The notes: generated from the letters alone by a model not told the origin. DNA of 64,000 bases from Planktothricoides raciborskii GIHE-MW2 (GCF_040564635.1 NZ_CP159837.1:2607001-2671000), one strand, 5' to 3'. Positions 41,601 through 51,053 are shown, counted from the stretch's first letter. Numbers and translations are program-made.

Positions 41601-43676
41601 GAAATTTTTCCCCGTCCTTTAGCGGCGGAACTTGCCAATAAAATTTACCAAGTTTTGCGATCAAAAACCCAGATTACCTTAGAAGAAAAACTGGATCTTA
41701 AATGTCAACCCATATGGCTGCATTTTTCTTTAGTTCCCCTACGCAATGAGGCGGGAATTCTCACCGCAGTTTTGGCGGTGGCTCGCAATATTACAGAACG
41801 GATCCAAGGAGAAGCCGCCCTCAAAGAAAGCCAGGAAAAATTGCGCCAAAGCGAACAACAATTGATTCGGACTTTAGCCACAGCCCCCATTGGTATTGCC
41901 ACCTGCGATCTCAATGGCGACTTTAAGAGCGTGAATCCGGCGTTATGTGAGATGTTGGGCTATTTTGCTTTGGATTTAAGAAAAATGTCGTTGGGGGATC
42001 TGGTTCCCGAGTGCGATCGCTCCCGGTTTCAAACTTGGATCAACATATTCTCAGAAAGCAATCTGTCTCAGTCGCAAAAAGAATATACTTTGATTCGCAA
42101 AGATGGCAGCGAAATCATCGCCACGATTCGAGTTGCCCTAGTTAGAGATCCACAGGAGAAAGCCCTTCAGTTGGTGGCGACTATTGAAGATATTACCGAA
42201 CGCAAGCGATCGCAGGAACAGTTACTCCTTTTAAGTAAAGCGGTGGAAAGTGCCTCAGATGCGATCGCGATTACGGACTGTCATGGGCGATCCACTTATC
42301 ACAATCCAGCATTTATCCAATTATTTGGCTTCTCTGCTGCGGAACTAGCCACCGTCGGTGGGCTGCCCATCCTCTATCGAGATCCGGATATCGCCCTGGA
42401 AGTCTTTAGTACCATCTTCCAAGAAGGTTCTTGGCAAGGGGAAGTAGAAATGTTGAGCTATCGGGGGATTGTCCGACAAATTTTTCTCCGCACCGATGCC
42501 ATTCAAGATGCTACGGGAGAAATCATCGCCTTTTTGGGGATTTACCGGGATATCACCGATCGCAAACAGGCGATTGATGCTTTAGCGGAAAGCGAGGAAC
42601 GCTTCCGCACTCTGGCGGATACTGCCCCGGTCTTGATTTGGTTAGCCGACCCTTATGGCAACTATACCTTTTTTAATCAGACTTGGTTGCAGTTCACCGG
42701 ACGCACCCTCGAACAAGAACAAGGTCAAGGTTGGATGAACCAGATGCATCCAGAGGATTTTGACCATTGTTTACAGGAATATCTCAGGGCGATCGAGCAG
42801 GAGGAGGCCTTTCGACTCTTGTATCGCTTGCGCCGAAGTGATGGGGAATACCGATGGCTGCTGAATACGGGAGTGGCCCGGAAAACTCCCGCTGGAAATT
42901 TGGCCGGTTATATTGGTTGCTGCATTGATATCAGCGATCGCAAAGAATTAGAAGAAAAATTAGCCGAACGAGCGAAACAGCTAGAACAGTCCAACGCGGA
43001 ACTCGAACAGTTTGCTTATGTCGCCTCTCACGATTTACAGGAACCCTTGCGGACGATCGCCAGCTATACTCAACTCTTGGCCAAACGCTATGAAGGAAAA
43101 TTAGACGAAAAAGCTGACAAGTATATTCATTATGTGGTTGATGGCGCTCAACGAATGCAGACTTTAATCGATGATTTGCTAAAATATTCGCGAGTCAGTA
43201 CCCGGCGCCAAGAATTTCAGCCCGTCAACTGCCAAGAAATTTTTGAACAGGCGATCGCACATCTGAAAGTCGCTATTCGGCAAGCCTCGGCGGAAATATT
43301 TATCGACCCTAGCTGTCCATGTTTGCCCACAGTCTTAGGGGATGAAACCCAACTCATCCAACTATTTCAGAACTTAATCAGCAACGCCATTAAATACCGA
43401 CAACCAGAAGTTAGACCCATAATTAAAATTGCGGCAAAGCCTTGGCAAAATCATTGGTTATTTGCGATCGAAGATAATGGAATTGGCATTGATCCCCAAA
43501 ACAATGAGCGGATATTCTTAATTTTTCAGCGCTTACATACTCGCAATGAATATCCCGGAACTGGGATTGGTCTGGCGGTTTGTCACAAGATTGTGGAACG
43601 GCACCAAGGTCGCATTTGGGTTGAATCCCAACTCGGTCAAGGTTCCACATTTTATTTTACATTGCCTCAAATCTAG
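38634..43676 (+). CDS. Sensor histidine kinase with about ten PAS domains
   Basis: 1680 residues, no membrane segment, so cytoplasmic. PAS-type modules start near residues 40, 180, 325, 535, 670, 815, 945, 1080, 1205 and 1320, several followed by PAC-like ends (DVTERRKAEEM, NITERIQGEA, DITERKRSQE, DITDRKQAID, DISDRKELEE). The transmitter has an H box ASHDLQEPLRTI, N box NLISNAIKYR, G1 DNGIGID and G2 GTGIGLAV, all intact, resembling the kinase end of cyanobacterial phytochrome-like proteins. No GAF chromophore site is seen. Two PAS modules (near 670 and 1205) share the phrase ESASDAIAI and may be an internal duplication. It probably integrates several small-molecule or redox signals. The next gene is a REC-kinase protein 709 bp downstream. 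Confidence 0.9.
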   Translation: MANDQSNYKYKSAKNQPKKAHMGKEMANLAALTAEFNQRYDHLPFPCFLLDRFGNIIAVNSAEIYQLGYTVEELKQTDIFSLIYWPNFSKKNQLINWLNYNIKQHNIQDTIAKNYELNQYVKPDCLGQICSKNNQCFWFKIIPVVIQLGDNESDKESYKCLICQDVTNFHLEHQSHAIFLDELMQMTQDVILYLDAEGKIRRFSQTFLELSGYEAKDLQEKSILTVLDTGNNFQELGDWQWYQSLFTKEETLVNGTTEHSTAKFIHSIICKNGSKVEIFWTIHGVKNSATVPWEWIWFGQTVFNYIPEVSATLTQADQKISVKPSLENFADAVAVFDKNYRYIYINSAMKEALNLENKQVIGKTNKELNIPEKLKKFWEDNLAAVVQTGKTVEDKFLFPLEQPKSGEARKLQKNKSQKNKFVHQWYEVCWLPLWGSTNSVDWIFTIARKISHPLADRPVGELAENSLSEYAQKTIESHIQIYFENLDWLIRNAEDVNLDISKKNLIISWEILNKEIKKEVANKHRLEKALQENQERLNLIINTNADGLMILDKVGNILFINTAGAAIFGRPKKDLIGKWLGRPIITHEITELEILLPNLQVAIAQMQVVEIPWTQVETYTQNCLIEPMTGEEKSSLKVGQEQDKRDSIAYLSSLRDVTEQKQAFDRLLWMQQAIESASDAIAIANRTGEVVYQNPAFGQLFEYKDCQEINQLNPSPDIEVFTSSNYPKFLSNILRHSPLISPLFTDKKLAEEVLKCVRNGQSWQGEVTMQSQTGKVMQIALKADTIENYPGHIIGLICTYTNVTERRKAEEMLRISWAQNQAMFETIPDMLCRMSKDGTYLECSENSATKFYHNLSDYIGKNCQEILPYFLAKEQMAAIAKALETKKVQVFEYQLVLPGENGENSLYDYEARVAAIDDHEVLTMVRDVSDKAEVQRSLKESEERYRTLTETSQDMIFIFNRDTSINYVNTFAAHKLGSDPEKLIGKSVQEIFPRPLAAELANKIYQVLRSKTQITLEEKLDLKCQPIWLHFSLVPLRNEAGILTAVLAVARNITERIQGEAALKESQEKLRQSEQQLIRTLATAPIGIATCDLNGDFKSVNPALCEMLGYFALDLRKMSLGDLVPECDRSRFQTWINIFSESNLSQSQKEYTLIRKDGSEIIATIRVALVRDPQEKALQLVATIEDITERKRSQEQLLLLSKAVESASDAIAITDCHGRSTYHNPAFIQLFGFSAAELATVGGLPILYRDPDIALEVFSTIFQEGSWQGEVEMLSYRGIVRQIFLRTDAIQDATGEIIAFLGIYRDITDRKQAIDALAESEERFRTLADTAPVLIWLADPYGNYTFFNQTWLQFTGRTLEQEQGQGWMNQMHPEDFDHCLQEYLRAIEQEEAFRLLYRLRRSDGEYRWLLNTGVARKTPAGNLAGYIGCCIDISDRKELEEKLAERAKQLEQSNAELEQFAYVASHDLQEPLRTIASYTQLLAKRYEGKLDEKADKYIHYVVDGAQRMQTLIDDLLKYSRVSTRRQEFQPVNCQEIFEQAIAHLKVAIRQASAEIFIDPSCPCLPTVLGDETQLIQLFQNLISNAIKYRQPEVRPIIKIAAKPWQNHWLFAIEDNGIGIDPQNNERIFLIFQRLHTRNEYPGTGIGLAVCHKIVERHQGRIWVESQLGQGSTFYFTLPQI

Positions 43677-44385
43677 TCATTAGTCATTAAAATGATATAA
43701 ATAAAGCTCCACTGATTTCCCAAGCTTAACCCAGGAAAATCTAACTTAATTTAATCTGGTTTACGCTCGGTTTTGCCATCTCTTGAACCCGATGATGGCT
43801 GATGCTGATATCCTTGAGTAATGTGATTGGCATAATATGATTGACAATTACATCAGTAGAAAAAACATGATTAATGGCAATCCACCAATCCAAAAAACTG
43901 TGGCGCCAAAGCCGCAAATTCTTAATAATATTTTAATTATTAGAGCGGCAGAAATTCCTCAAGAGTTATTTATTTGCCTGATAAATACTAAATGTCATGG
44001 TTTTTTGTCAAAAGTTAGTGGCTAGAATGAACATACCATAATGGGGTGGCGATCGCCACACTCTCCTTCATCGCTGATTAAAAGGGTCAGCCAAATCTTC
44101 GGTGACAACTAAAAAAATATTGGATATAATAAAATTATTCAAGTTATTCAAGTAAAATTGGCGAATACCAGGTGCTTCCAGTCTTTTTACTCAATTGGAG
44201 GATTTATAGAAAAATAACTTTTTATATAAATGGTCTAGATAAACATAGCTTATGATTTGATTGGAGATTCAAGCAACTGACAAAAATGTCTATTCATCCT
44301 TAATTAATTCAACAATAATTAGGAAATTGTCCAATAAGAAAAATCAAACCACTAAAAAAATTGAAAAATATTCATAAAATTGGCC
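43677..44385. other. Intergenic region between two kinase genes
   Basis: About 710 bp, AT-rich toward the right end. A 62-codon open frame (43837-44025) has no ribosome site or recognisable sequence and is probably chance. No tandem repeats or terminator that I can support; the promoter of the downstream kinase gene is likely in 44200-44380. Confidence 0.5.
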
Positions 44386-46308
44386 ATGAACAAAAAAATT
44401 ATCAATCTTTTATTAGTCGAAGATAACTTAGCGGATGCGGATCTGATTGAAGAACTCTTGGCAGATGCCCAGTTATCCAGATATAAAATTACCGCCGTTG
44501 AACGCTTATCTGAGGCGATCGCTCACCTAAAATCAGAACCGTTTGATGTCATTTTATTAGACTTATCATTACCGGATAGTCACGGTCTGGAAACCTTAGA
44601 AAAGGTCGTGTTAGCGGCGAAATCTTTGCCCGTGTTAGTGCTGACCGGATTAACCGATCGCGAACTAGCCGTACAAGCGGTGCGTGAAGGGGCACAAGAT
44701 TATTTAGTTAAGGGTAAATTTGACTGTGATTTGCTGTCGCGAGCGATTAGCTATGCAGTAGAACGTAAGCAAACATTAGAAGAACTGCGTCGCAGTGAAG
44801 AACGCTATCATAAGTTGGCTTCTGAACTGGATTTGCAAGTGCAAGAACGTACCGCGCAATTGCAAAAATCCCTAGAAGTTGAAGCTATGCTAAAACGCAT
44901 TACCGATAAAGTGCGGGATAGCTTAGATCCCAATCAAATTATCGAAACAGCGGTGCGAGAATTAGCCCAGGTGATTGGGGTAAACCTGACTCAAGTATCT
45001 CTTTATGATCCTAAAAGTCAAACTTTTAAGATTTCCTATCAGGCAACGGGTCAAGCCAGCGGAAAAAATCAAAATTTTTCGGCATATGTACCAGAAAAAG
45101 CCGAGTTATATCGTCAGTTTTTTCCCTTGAATTTCCAGTCTATGCCTCAACTTTACCAACAATTAATGAAGGGAGAATGTTTCCAATTTTCCGAGATCAC
45201 CGAATATCCTAACCAAGAATCAGAAACGATTCTGGCTTGTCCCCTGCAAAATGTATTGACCAACAAAAAAAATTCTGAAAAGCGGGAAAATCAACCCAAT
45301 ATTTCCACAAAAAACTCTTTAAATCAACAGGATGAGAGAGTAATTTTAGGTTATCTTTGGTTAAGAAATGATGCGGATTATGAATTTAAGGATCTTGAGG
45401 TGAGACTGGTGCAGCAAGTGGCGGCACAATGCGCGATCGCCCTGCGGCAAGCCCAACTTTATCAAGCATCCCTAACCCAGGTGAAAGAACTGGAAAGATT
45501 GCATCAGCTTAAAGACGATTTTTTGAGTACGGTGTGTCACGAACTACGCACGCCAATGGCTAATATTAAAATGGCTTTGGATATGCTGGATATGTTCACT
45601 TCACAGCAAAATTCTTTGGCATTGTCTGGCAGCATTACGGGAAATTCTCTGAATAGGGAAGAGCGATCTTCCACCTTAACCAATATCAACACCGCCTCAG
45701 CATCAGAAAAAATTACCGCTTATTTACAAATGGCACAAGTAGAGTGCGATCGCGAAATCAAACTGATTAACGATCTATTAGATTTACAGCGTCTAGATGC
45801 AGAAATAGACACCCTCGATGGCATCCCCATTCAACTGCAAAATTGGCTGCCCCATGTTATTGAAGTATTTCAATACCGCATTGCGAAATCTGAACATATT
45901 CTAGAAGTCGCGATCGATCCAGAGTTACCCCCGTTAGTGACCGATCCCACTGCCTTGGGACGGATCATTTCCGAAATGCTAAATAATGCCTGCAAATACA
46001 CTCCGGCAAATCCCGGTGAAGTGATTCGCCTCAGTGCCACTTGTAGGCAAAATAATCAGCAAAATAAATTTTATCTATCCGTCAGTAATTCCGGCGTAGA
46101 AATACCCGAATCAGAACTGGTGCATATCTTTGAAAAATTTTATCGAATTCCTTCTCCCGATCCTTGGAAACAAGGGGGAACGGGTTTAGGTTTAGCCCTA
46201 GTGAAAAAGCTAGTCTCTTATCTGGGCGGTTCAATTTCCGTCCATAGTGGCAATGGTCAAACCACCTTTACCCTAGAATTTTCACAGCATGATCAATGCG
46301 GGGAATAA
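44386..46308 (+). CDS. Hybrid protein: receiver domain, GAF domain, histidine kinase
   Basis: 640 residues from ATG 44386 (MNKKIINLLLVEDNLADADL); a TTG two codons upstream is the only longer alternative. Receiver domain about 1-125 with phospho-acceptor Asp59 in LLDLSLPD and Lys in YLVKGKF. Then a coiled coil, a GAF domain (about 160-355, VSLYDPKSQTFKISYQ...EVRLVQQVAAQCAIALRQAQL), then HisKA with STVCHELRTPMANIKM and an ATPase domain with N box MLNNACKYTP, a weakened G1 (SNSGVEIP instead of D-x-G-x-G) and intact G2 GGTGLGLAL. A receiver ahead of a kinase suggests it is switched on by an upstream kinase; the ten-PAS kinase is the obvious neighbour candidate (inference). Confidence 0.88.
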   Translation: MNKKIINLLLVEDNLADADLIEELLADAQLSRYKITAVERLSEAIAHLKSEPFDVILLDLSLPDSHGLETLEKVVLAAKSLPVLVLTGLTDRELAVQAVREGAQDYLVKGKFDCDLLSRAISYAVERKQTLEELRRSEERYHKLASELDLQVQERTAQLQKSLEVEAMLKRITDKVRDSLDPNQIIETAVRELAQVIGVNLTQVSLYDPKSQTFKISYQATGQASGKNQNFSAYVPEKAELYRQFFPLNFQSMPQLYQQLMKGECFQFSEITEYPNQESETILACPLQNVLTNKKNSEKRENQPNISTKNSLNQQDERVILGYLWLRNDADYEFKDLEVRLVQQVAAQCAIALRQAQLYQASLTQVKELERLHQLKDDFLSTVCHELRTPMANIKMALDMLDMFTSQQNSLALSGSITGNSLNREERSSTLTNINTASASEKITAYLQMAQVECDREIKLINDLLDLQRLDAEIDTLDGIPIQLQNWLPHVIEVFQYRIAKSEHILEVAIDPELPPLVTDPTALGRIISEMLNNACKYTPANPGEVIRLSATCRQNNQQNKFYLSVSNSGVEIPESELVHIFEKFYRIPSPDPWKQGGTGLGLALVKKLVSYLGGSISVHSGNGQTTFTLEFSQHDQCGE

Positions 46309-46338
46309 TAAAGAAATTTTTACAGTTTTTCTTAAATC

Positions 46339-46490
46339 AGAAACCGGGTTTCTTTTTTGCATCCCACAGATAACTCCTGATATTCACAAAAGAAACCCGG
46401 TTTCTTTGCCCCAACAGCAGAAACCGGGTTTCTTTCTCGCATTTCACAGATAACTCTTGATATTCACAAAAGAAACCCGGTTTCTTTGAT
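46339..46490. repeat. Cluster of AGAAACCGGGTTTCT palindromes
   Basis: Two almost identical 90-bp units, each with CAGAAACCGGGTTTCTTT, the phrase ACAGATAACTC(C/T)TGATATTCAC and AAGAAACCCGGTTTCTTTG, between two convergent genes. Same family as 25980-26510. Confidence 0.8.
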
Positions 46491-46553
46491 GCTTGGGAAA
46501 AAGCGATCGCCCCAAACCCCCGTAAAAAGGGGGGATTTTTAGAATTTTGCCAT

Positions 46554-48323
46554 TTATTGTTTACTAATTGTCCAAAATGGGGTTCTTTGGGTGGGTTCTA
46601 GGATGACATTTTGGAGATTTTTTTGGGCAAAGATATATGCTTTTCCTTGCCAAAGTGGGATAAATGGGATGTCTTGGGCGAGGATTTGTTGGATTTCGCT
46701 GAAGATTTGTTGCCGTTTTTCGGGGTTTTGTTCTTGACGTTGTTGGGCAATGAGTTCATTGACCCGATCGCTGTAATAAAACGAGCCCCAAAGTTGACTT
46801 TCTCCCGATTCACAGCCGGTGGTGGCTGACCCTTTGCTGCAAGATAAAAAGGGTTGAATGTAGTTATCTGGATCTAAAAAGTCTGGACTCCAATCGAGGA
46901 TGAACATCGGATATACTCCTTTGTCCAAATTGTTGTAAGCGGTAGCAGATTCTACGCTTTTCAGTTCAATGGCGATCGCGCCACCTAATTCCTGTTCGGC
47001 AAAAGCTTTGATCGTCATTGCCACATCGCCATTACTTTTCAGATTTGACCGATACCAAATTTCTAATTTCAGAGGATTTTGGGCAGAATATCCCGCTTTT
47101 TCTAAGGCTGCTTTTACTTTGGCAATGTCCCCATCCCCATATTTTTCTTGAAAAACCGGCTGATAAAATTCCGTTAGGGTGGTGGGAATTAAGCTGTAAA
47201 GCGGTTCTATTTGGCCGCGAAATACTCGATTTTGAAATAGTGGCCGGTTAATTAAAGAAGCGATCGCTTGTCTGACTTCTAGTTTAGCTAATGACGCATT
47301 TTTCTGATTCATGGTTAACACATAAATCCCATTGCTGCGACCAGAAATTACCTGCCAACCTTTACTCGCGGCTTGGGATTCTAAGTTAGCAATTTGATCT
47401 AAGTCTAAAGTGCCGTAAGTCAGGTCGATCGCCCCGGTAAGAAAAGCGTTGTAAACATTGGCTGTACTAGAAAACTGCTGAATATCAACCCCTTGATTAA
47501 CGGGTTTTTCGCCCCAATAATCTGGATTAGCTTCTAATTTAATCGAATCGGTTCCATAGCTGGCTAATTTATAGGGTCCAGTGCCAATAAAACTGTCTGA
47601 TTTAAATTTACCTTGGCCAATTTCATAAGCCTGGGGCGATACCGCACAAAGTCCGGGAAATGTTAACAAAGCAGTAAAGGCCGCAAAGGGTTTTTTCAAG
47701 GTAATCGTAAGCTCATTTTCCCCCGTGGCTGCAACGGATTCCATGATTCCTGATAATAAAGAACTGGGCGATCCGCCATTTTCCGCAAAGCGTCGCAGGG
47801 AAAAGGCCATTGCTTCAGCGTTGAAGGCTGTACCGTCGTGGAATTTGACCCCTTGGCGAATGGGAATGGTGTAAGTTTTCCCGTCTGGGCTAATTTTCGG
47901 CAGTTCGGTGGCTAGTTGGGGGATAATTTCTGTGGTGCCGGTTTTGTAGGTGTAAAGCCGATCGCCCATATTATATAGGAAGGTTCCAGAGGCAATTTCA
48001 TAGGCATCCGCTGGATCTATGGTGCGAAGTTTCTCCGTGGTGCCGATGGTAATGCGATTGGGGTCAGTGGTGCGGCTTTGTGGTTGGGGTTGACCGCAGC
48101 TAACCACCAGGAAACAGCAGATCGAGAATAGTCCGATAAATTTTAGCCACTTTAGCCCCTTTAGCCCCTTTAGCCAAAAGTGCGATTCGCTTTCGCGTCC
48201 GCCCTTGCGGAATCGCAGCGCCCCCCGTAAGGCTTTTCGGGGAATTTCGATTAAGGGAAATAGTATTTTTTGGTACATAAGGTTTCGAGTTAACCAACCC
48301 GGATTTTTGGGTTCAAACAACAT
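46554..48323 (-). CDS. ABC transporter substrate-binding lipoprotein, family 5 (peptide/nickel type)
   Basis: 589 residues as an open frame. The lipobox FLVVSCG and the following PNRITIGTTEKLRTIDPADAYE place the mature start near residue 76; GKTYTIPIRQGVKFHDGTAFNAEAMAFSLRRF and DILDWSPDFLDPDNY-type motifs (here FILDWSPDFLDPDNYI) are typical of family 5 extracellular binding proteins, which deliver oligopeptides or similar ligands to an ABC importer. No permease or ATPase genes are adjacent. The stretch before the lipobox is unusually long: residues about 27-62 are encoded by a palindromic repeat (CGATTCGCTTTCGCG... and TTTAGCCCC tandem units), so the true start could be internal (for example Met16) or the signal region was altered by an insertion. 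Confidence 0.85.
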   Translation of the reverse strand: MLFEPKNPGWLTRNLMYQKILFPLIEIPRKALRGALRFRKGGRESESHFWLKGLKGLKWLKFIGLFSICCFLVVSCGQPQPQSRTTDPNRITIGTTEKLRTIDPADAYEIASGTFLYNMGDRLYTYKTGTTEIIPQLATELPKISPDGKTYTIPIRQGVKFHDGTAFNAEAMAFSLRRFAENGGSPSSLLSGIMESVAATGENELTITLKKPFAAFTALLTFPGLCAVSPQAYEIGQGKFKSDSFIGTGPYKLASYGTDSIKLEANPDYWGEKPVNQGVDIQQFSSTANVYNAFLTGAIDLTYGTLDLDQIANLESQAASKGWQVISGRSNGIYVLTMNQKNASLAKLEVRQAIASLINRPLFQNRVFRGQIEPLYSLIPTTLTEFYQPVFQEKYGDGDIAKVKAALEKAGYSAQNPLKLEIWYRSNLKSNGDVAMTIKAFAEQELGGAIAIELKSVESATAYNNLDKGVYPMFILDWSPDFLDPDNYIQPFLSCSKGSATTGCESGESQLWGSFYYSDRVNELIAQQRQEQNPEKRQQIFSEIQQILAQDIPFIPLWQGKAYIFAQKNLQNVILEPTQRTPFWTISKQ

Positions 48324-48514
48324 TTTGGTTTGTGCTAAGTTTAATTCTAAAGTCGAAATCTTACGATATTGCCTAAGTTTTTGGCATATTGCACAAAATA
48401 ATTGATAATTGACAATTAAACAAAATTATCAATCACCAATCACAAATTATCAATTATCAATTATCAATTATCAATTACTGCCAACCAACAAACAACAAAC
48501 AACAAGTAACAATT

Positions 48515-48991
48515 ATGAAACGTCGTTCTTTTTTAGGCTGGATGGGAGTAGGTGCGATCGCGAGTTCTTTGCCCGTAGCGATCGCCGCTTGTTCACAAGC
48601 TTCTGAGTCTGGATCCACGGACAATCCACCAACGACTAACACCGCTGCACCTCCAGCCCCAGAAACCGTGGCCACCGCTGATGAGTTTGTGGCAGTGGGG
48701 TCAGTGGCGGAATTGGATCAAAAAGGTTTCTTATTGAATAAGGTTGCGGACACCGAGGTGATTGTGGTCCGTAACCCACAAAGCACCGCAACTTTAGTCG
48801 CCCTGAATGCTTTATGTACTCACAAAGGTTGCAAAGTGGAATGGAAAGGTGAGGCTTCTGAGTTTTCTTGTCCTTGCCACGGGGCTAAATTTGCTTTAGA
48901 TGGCGAAGTGACTAATGCGCCTGCGACTGAACCATTAGCCACTTATTCAGCCAAAATTGAAGGGACTCAGGTTTTGGTTAGCGTTGGGTAA
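48515..48991 (+). CDS. Rieske [2Fe-2S] protein with Tat/lipoprotein-type signal
   Basis: 158 residues. The N-terminus MKRRSFLGWMGVGAIASSLP has a twin-arginine motif and the signal ends at a lipobox-like AIAACS. After a Pro/Thr/Ala linker comes a Rieske domain with ligands Cys101-His103 (CTHKGC) and Cys119-His122 (CPCHGA), plus Cys106 and Cys121 in the positions of the stabilising disulfide. It is shorter than the cytochrome b6f Rieske protein (no transmembrane helix beyond the signal) and belongs to the small soluble or lipid-anchored type. It probably passes electrons outside the cytoplasm; its partner is unknown. ATCAATT-type microsatellite DNA (48425-48475) precedes it. Confidence 0.9.
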   Translation: MKRRSFLGWMGVGAIASSLPVAIAACSQASESGSTDNPPTTNTAAPPAPETVATADEFVAVGSVAELDQKGFLLNKVADTEVIVVRNPQSTATLVALNALCTHKGCKVEWKGEASEFSCPCHGAKFALDGEVTNAPATEPLATYSAKIEGTQVLVSVG

Positions 48992-49441
48992 TTTTGGGTA
49001 ATTTTGGCTAATTTTGGGTATGAATTGCCCGCCTGTGGTGCGTTACGGCTGGAATAGAGGTTGATTGTTTTTTCTCAAGTTACTTGCCAGCCTAACACAC
49101 CCTACACCCTACACCCTGGGGAGAAGTGAAAAGTCGTAGGGGCGAATGGCCATTCGCCCGTACAAGTGAAAAGCTATGCCTAAATATCACTATTCACTAT
49201 TCACTATTCACTATTCACTATTCACTATTCACTCTTCCCTACACCCTACACCCTACACCCTCCGTATGGTGCGTTACGGCTGGAATAGAGGTTAATTGTT
49301 TATGTCAAAGTTAATCGCCAGCCTAACACACCCTACACCCTACACCCTACACCCTCCGTATGGTGCGTTACGGCTGGAATAGAGGTTAATTGTTTATGTC
49401 AAAGTTAATCGCCAGCCTAACACACCCTACATTTTGCTACT
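48992..49441. repeat. Repeat-filled intergenic region, three GGTGCGTTACGGCTGG units
   Basis: No gene seen. Units with GGTGCGTTACGGCTGGAATAG ... GCCAGCCTAACACACCCTAC lie at about 49037-49106, 49266-49336 and 49360-49430 (the last two almost identical). Between them are a GGGCGAATGGCCATTCGCCC hairpin (49141-49160), about six ATTCACT units (49193-49232) and runs of CTACACC. Confidence 0.85.
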
Positions 49442-50215
49442 TCAACCAAACACCACTGGACGACATTGGCTTAAGGTTTGATGCAAGTTGACTACATGAC
49501 CGATAACCACGATCGCTGGGGAAGTAAACCCGGTAGCTTCGACTTGCTGCGCGATCGCCCCTAATGTGCCGATCAGTTCTTCTTGTTCGGGACGGGTGGC
49601 CCAACGAACCAGGGCCACGGGAGTTTCTGGACTTAAACCCGCTGCGGTTAATTCACTGACGATATGGGGCAGGTTGTGAACTCCCATATAAACGACAATG
49701 GTTTCCGAACCGTGGGCGATCGCCTGCCAATTCACTTCCGGGCGATATTTCCCTGCTGCCTCGTGACCCGTGACAAAAGTAACAGAAGAACTATAATCTC
49801 GATGAGTTAAAGGAATGCCCGCATAAGCTGGGGCGGCAATTCCTGCGGTGACTCCGGGGACGACTTCCACCGAAACACCTGCTGCTAACAAATCTTGCAT
49901 TTCTTCGCCCCCACGACCAAACACAAAAGGATCGCCGCCTTTGAGTCGAACCACAATGGCGTGTTCATGGGCTTTTTCTATCAGCAATTGCGTAATTTCT
50001 TGCTGATCCATTGTATGAAATCCCCGCCGTTTGCCTGCATGAATTTGTTCGGCATTGGGATTAATCATGGCCAAAATTTGCGGGCTAACCAGGGCATCAT
50101 AAACCACCACATCCGCACATTCTAAAAGGGTTTTCCCTTTGATTGTGAATAAGCCCGGATCTCCGGGACCTGCGCCCACTAAGTGTACTTTACCCAAGCA
50201 TTGATTCTCATTCAT
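49442..50215 (-). CDS. cobA: Uroporphyrinogen-III C-methyltransferase (SUMT, CobA type)
   Basis: 257 residues. The tetrapyrrole methylase signature is complete: VHLVGAGPGDPGLFTIKG near the N-terminus, VVYDALVS, VRLKGGDPFVFGRGGEE, and VPGVTAGIAAPAYAGIPLTHRD. There is no CysG-type dehydrogenase domain, so this is the single-function SUMT. It uses two S-adenosylmethionine to make precorrin-2, the branch point to siroheme and cobalamin; the cobyrinate synthase gene at 8815 belongs to the cobalamin branch. It is a single gene flanked by repeat-rich DNA. Confidence 0.94.
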   Translation of the reverse strand: MNENQCLGKVHLVGAGPGDPGLFTIKGKTLLECADVVVYDALVSPQILAMINPNAEQIHAGKRRGFHTMDQQEITQLLIEKAHEHAIVVRLKGGDPFVFGRGGEEMQDLLAAGVSVEVVPGVTAGIAAPAYAGIPLTHRDYSSSVTFVTGHEAAGKYRPEVNWQAIAHGSETIVVYMGVHNLPHIVSELTAAGLSPETPVALVRWATRPEQEELIGTLGAIAQQVEATGFTSPAIVVIGHVVNLHQTLSQCRPVVFG

Positions 50216-51053
50216 AGTATTTCTGAGGTTATTCTGGATTCCTTGATGACGTTGTATGCAGTATTTTAAGGGTCAATAATGCTTAGAGATAATTGCATTT
50301 ATTATCGGTATTTTTATCTAATTCAGGACTTAGGCAGCTAATCTATATGTAGGGTGGGCATTGCCCACCATATATATAGTGATTAAATTCTAGATTTGCG
50401 TAATTCCTATAATTTTAACCAATAAAAAACAATAGTTAAGCATAAGTATTGACTGGCAATTAGATTAATGTGACCTAAGTTAACGTGAGGATTACTATCA
50501 TTAAACATTCAAATTTATAGGGATATGTTAGATTAAAATAAGAAGTAAAAATAAAAATAATCGCTGGAAAATTTGAAGATTATAAAATAATTAGGTGAAC
50601 ATAATTAATTGCACTTTTCGTTCCCCACCGTAAATCCTTGGATTCCCGCCTTCGCGGGAATGACAGCTTTTCTTCTCATGGGGTCTGTGGTGCATTTATT
50701 TCTGCCCGTAAACTTATTAGCTAAAGTAGTAGCTAAAAGATTACAATTAAAGCCAATTAATAATGCTTTAGTTTACGGCATTGCTCTAGTAATTTCGTAT
50801 ATTTAGTTACACTCGATCAGAAAACATGATTATAATGCATTGATTTTATTCTATGTTTGCATAAAAGTGCAGCATTATACTTGACAAAATCACTTTTTTT
50901 GTGCTTTTGATGACTTTTTGGGCAAAGAGTCATCAAAGGCGCCCTTGAGCAGCGCCTTTGAACGAAAGGTTTTTTCGGTGCGTTACGCTTCGCTAACGCA
51001 CCCTACAATTTGTCCGGTTTTTTCGGTGCTACGAATCAAGTTTTTTCGGTGCG
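50216..51053. other. Intergenic region with dispersed repeats
   Basis: About 840 bp. A GGTGGGCATTGCCCACC palindrome is near 50351, a copy of the GAACATAATTAATTGCAC repeat is at 50596-50717, and GGTGCGTTACG-type fragments lie at 50979-51060 directly behind the next gene. The open frame 50609-50806 runs through the repeat and is rejected. No gene seen. Confidence 0.65.
50596..50717. repeat. Dispersed GAACATAATTAATTGCAC repeat, second long copy
   Basis: Matches 1604-1722 in head, the TTCCCGCCTTCGCGGGAATGAC palindrome and the tail with GGGGTCTGTGG and TCTGCCCGTAAACTTAT. The two long copies share about 110 bases with small indels. Confidence 0.75.

Noticed and set aside
43837-44025. 62-codon plus-strand frame between the two kinase genes
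   Set aside because: No ribosome site, no recognised sequence, AT-rich chance frame.
50609-50806. 65-codon plus-strand frame with a hydrophobic tail
   Set aside because: The first half is the dispersed GAACATAATTAATTGCAC repeat and there is no ribosome site; the hydrophobic part is short and unsupported.
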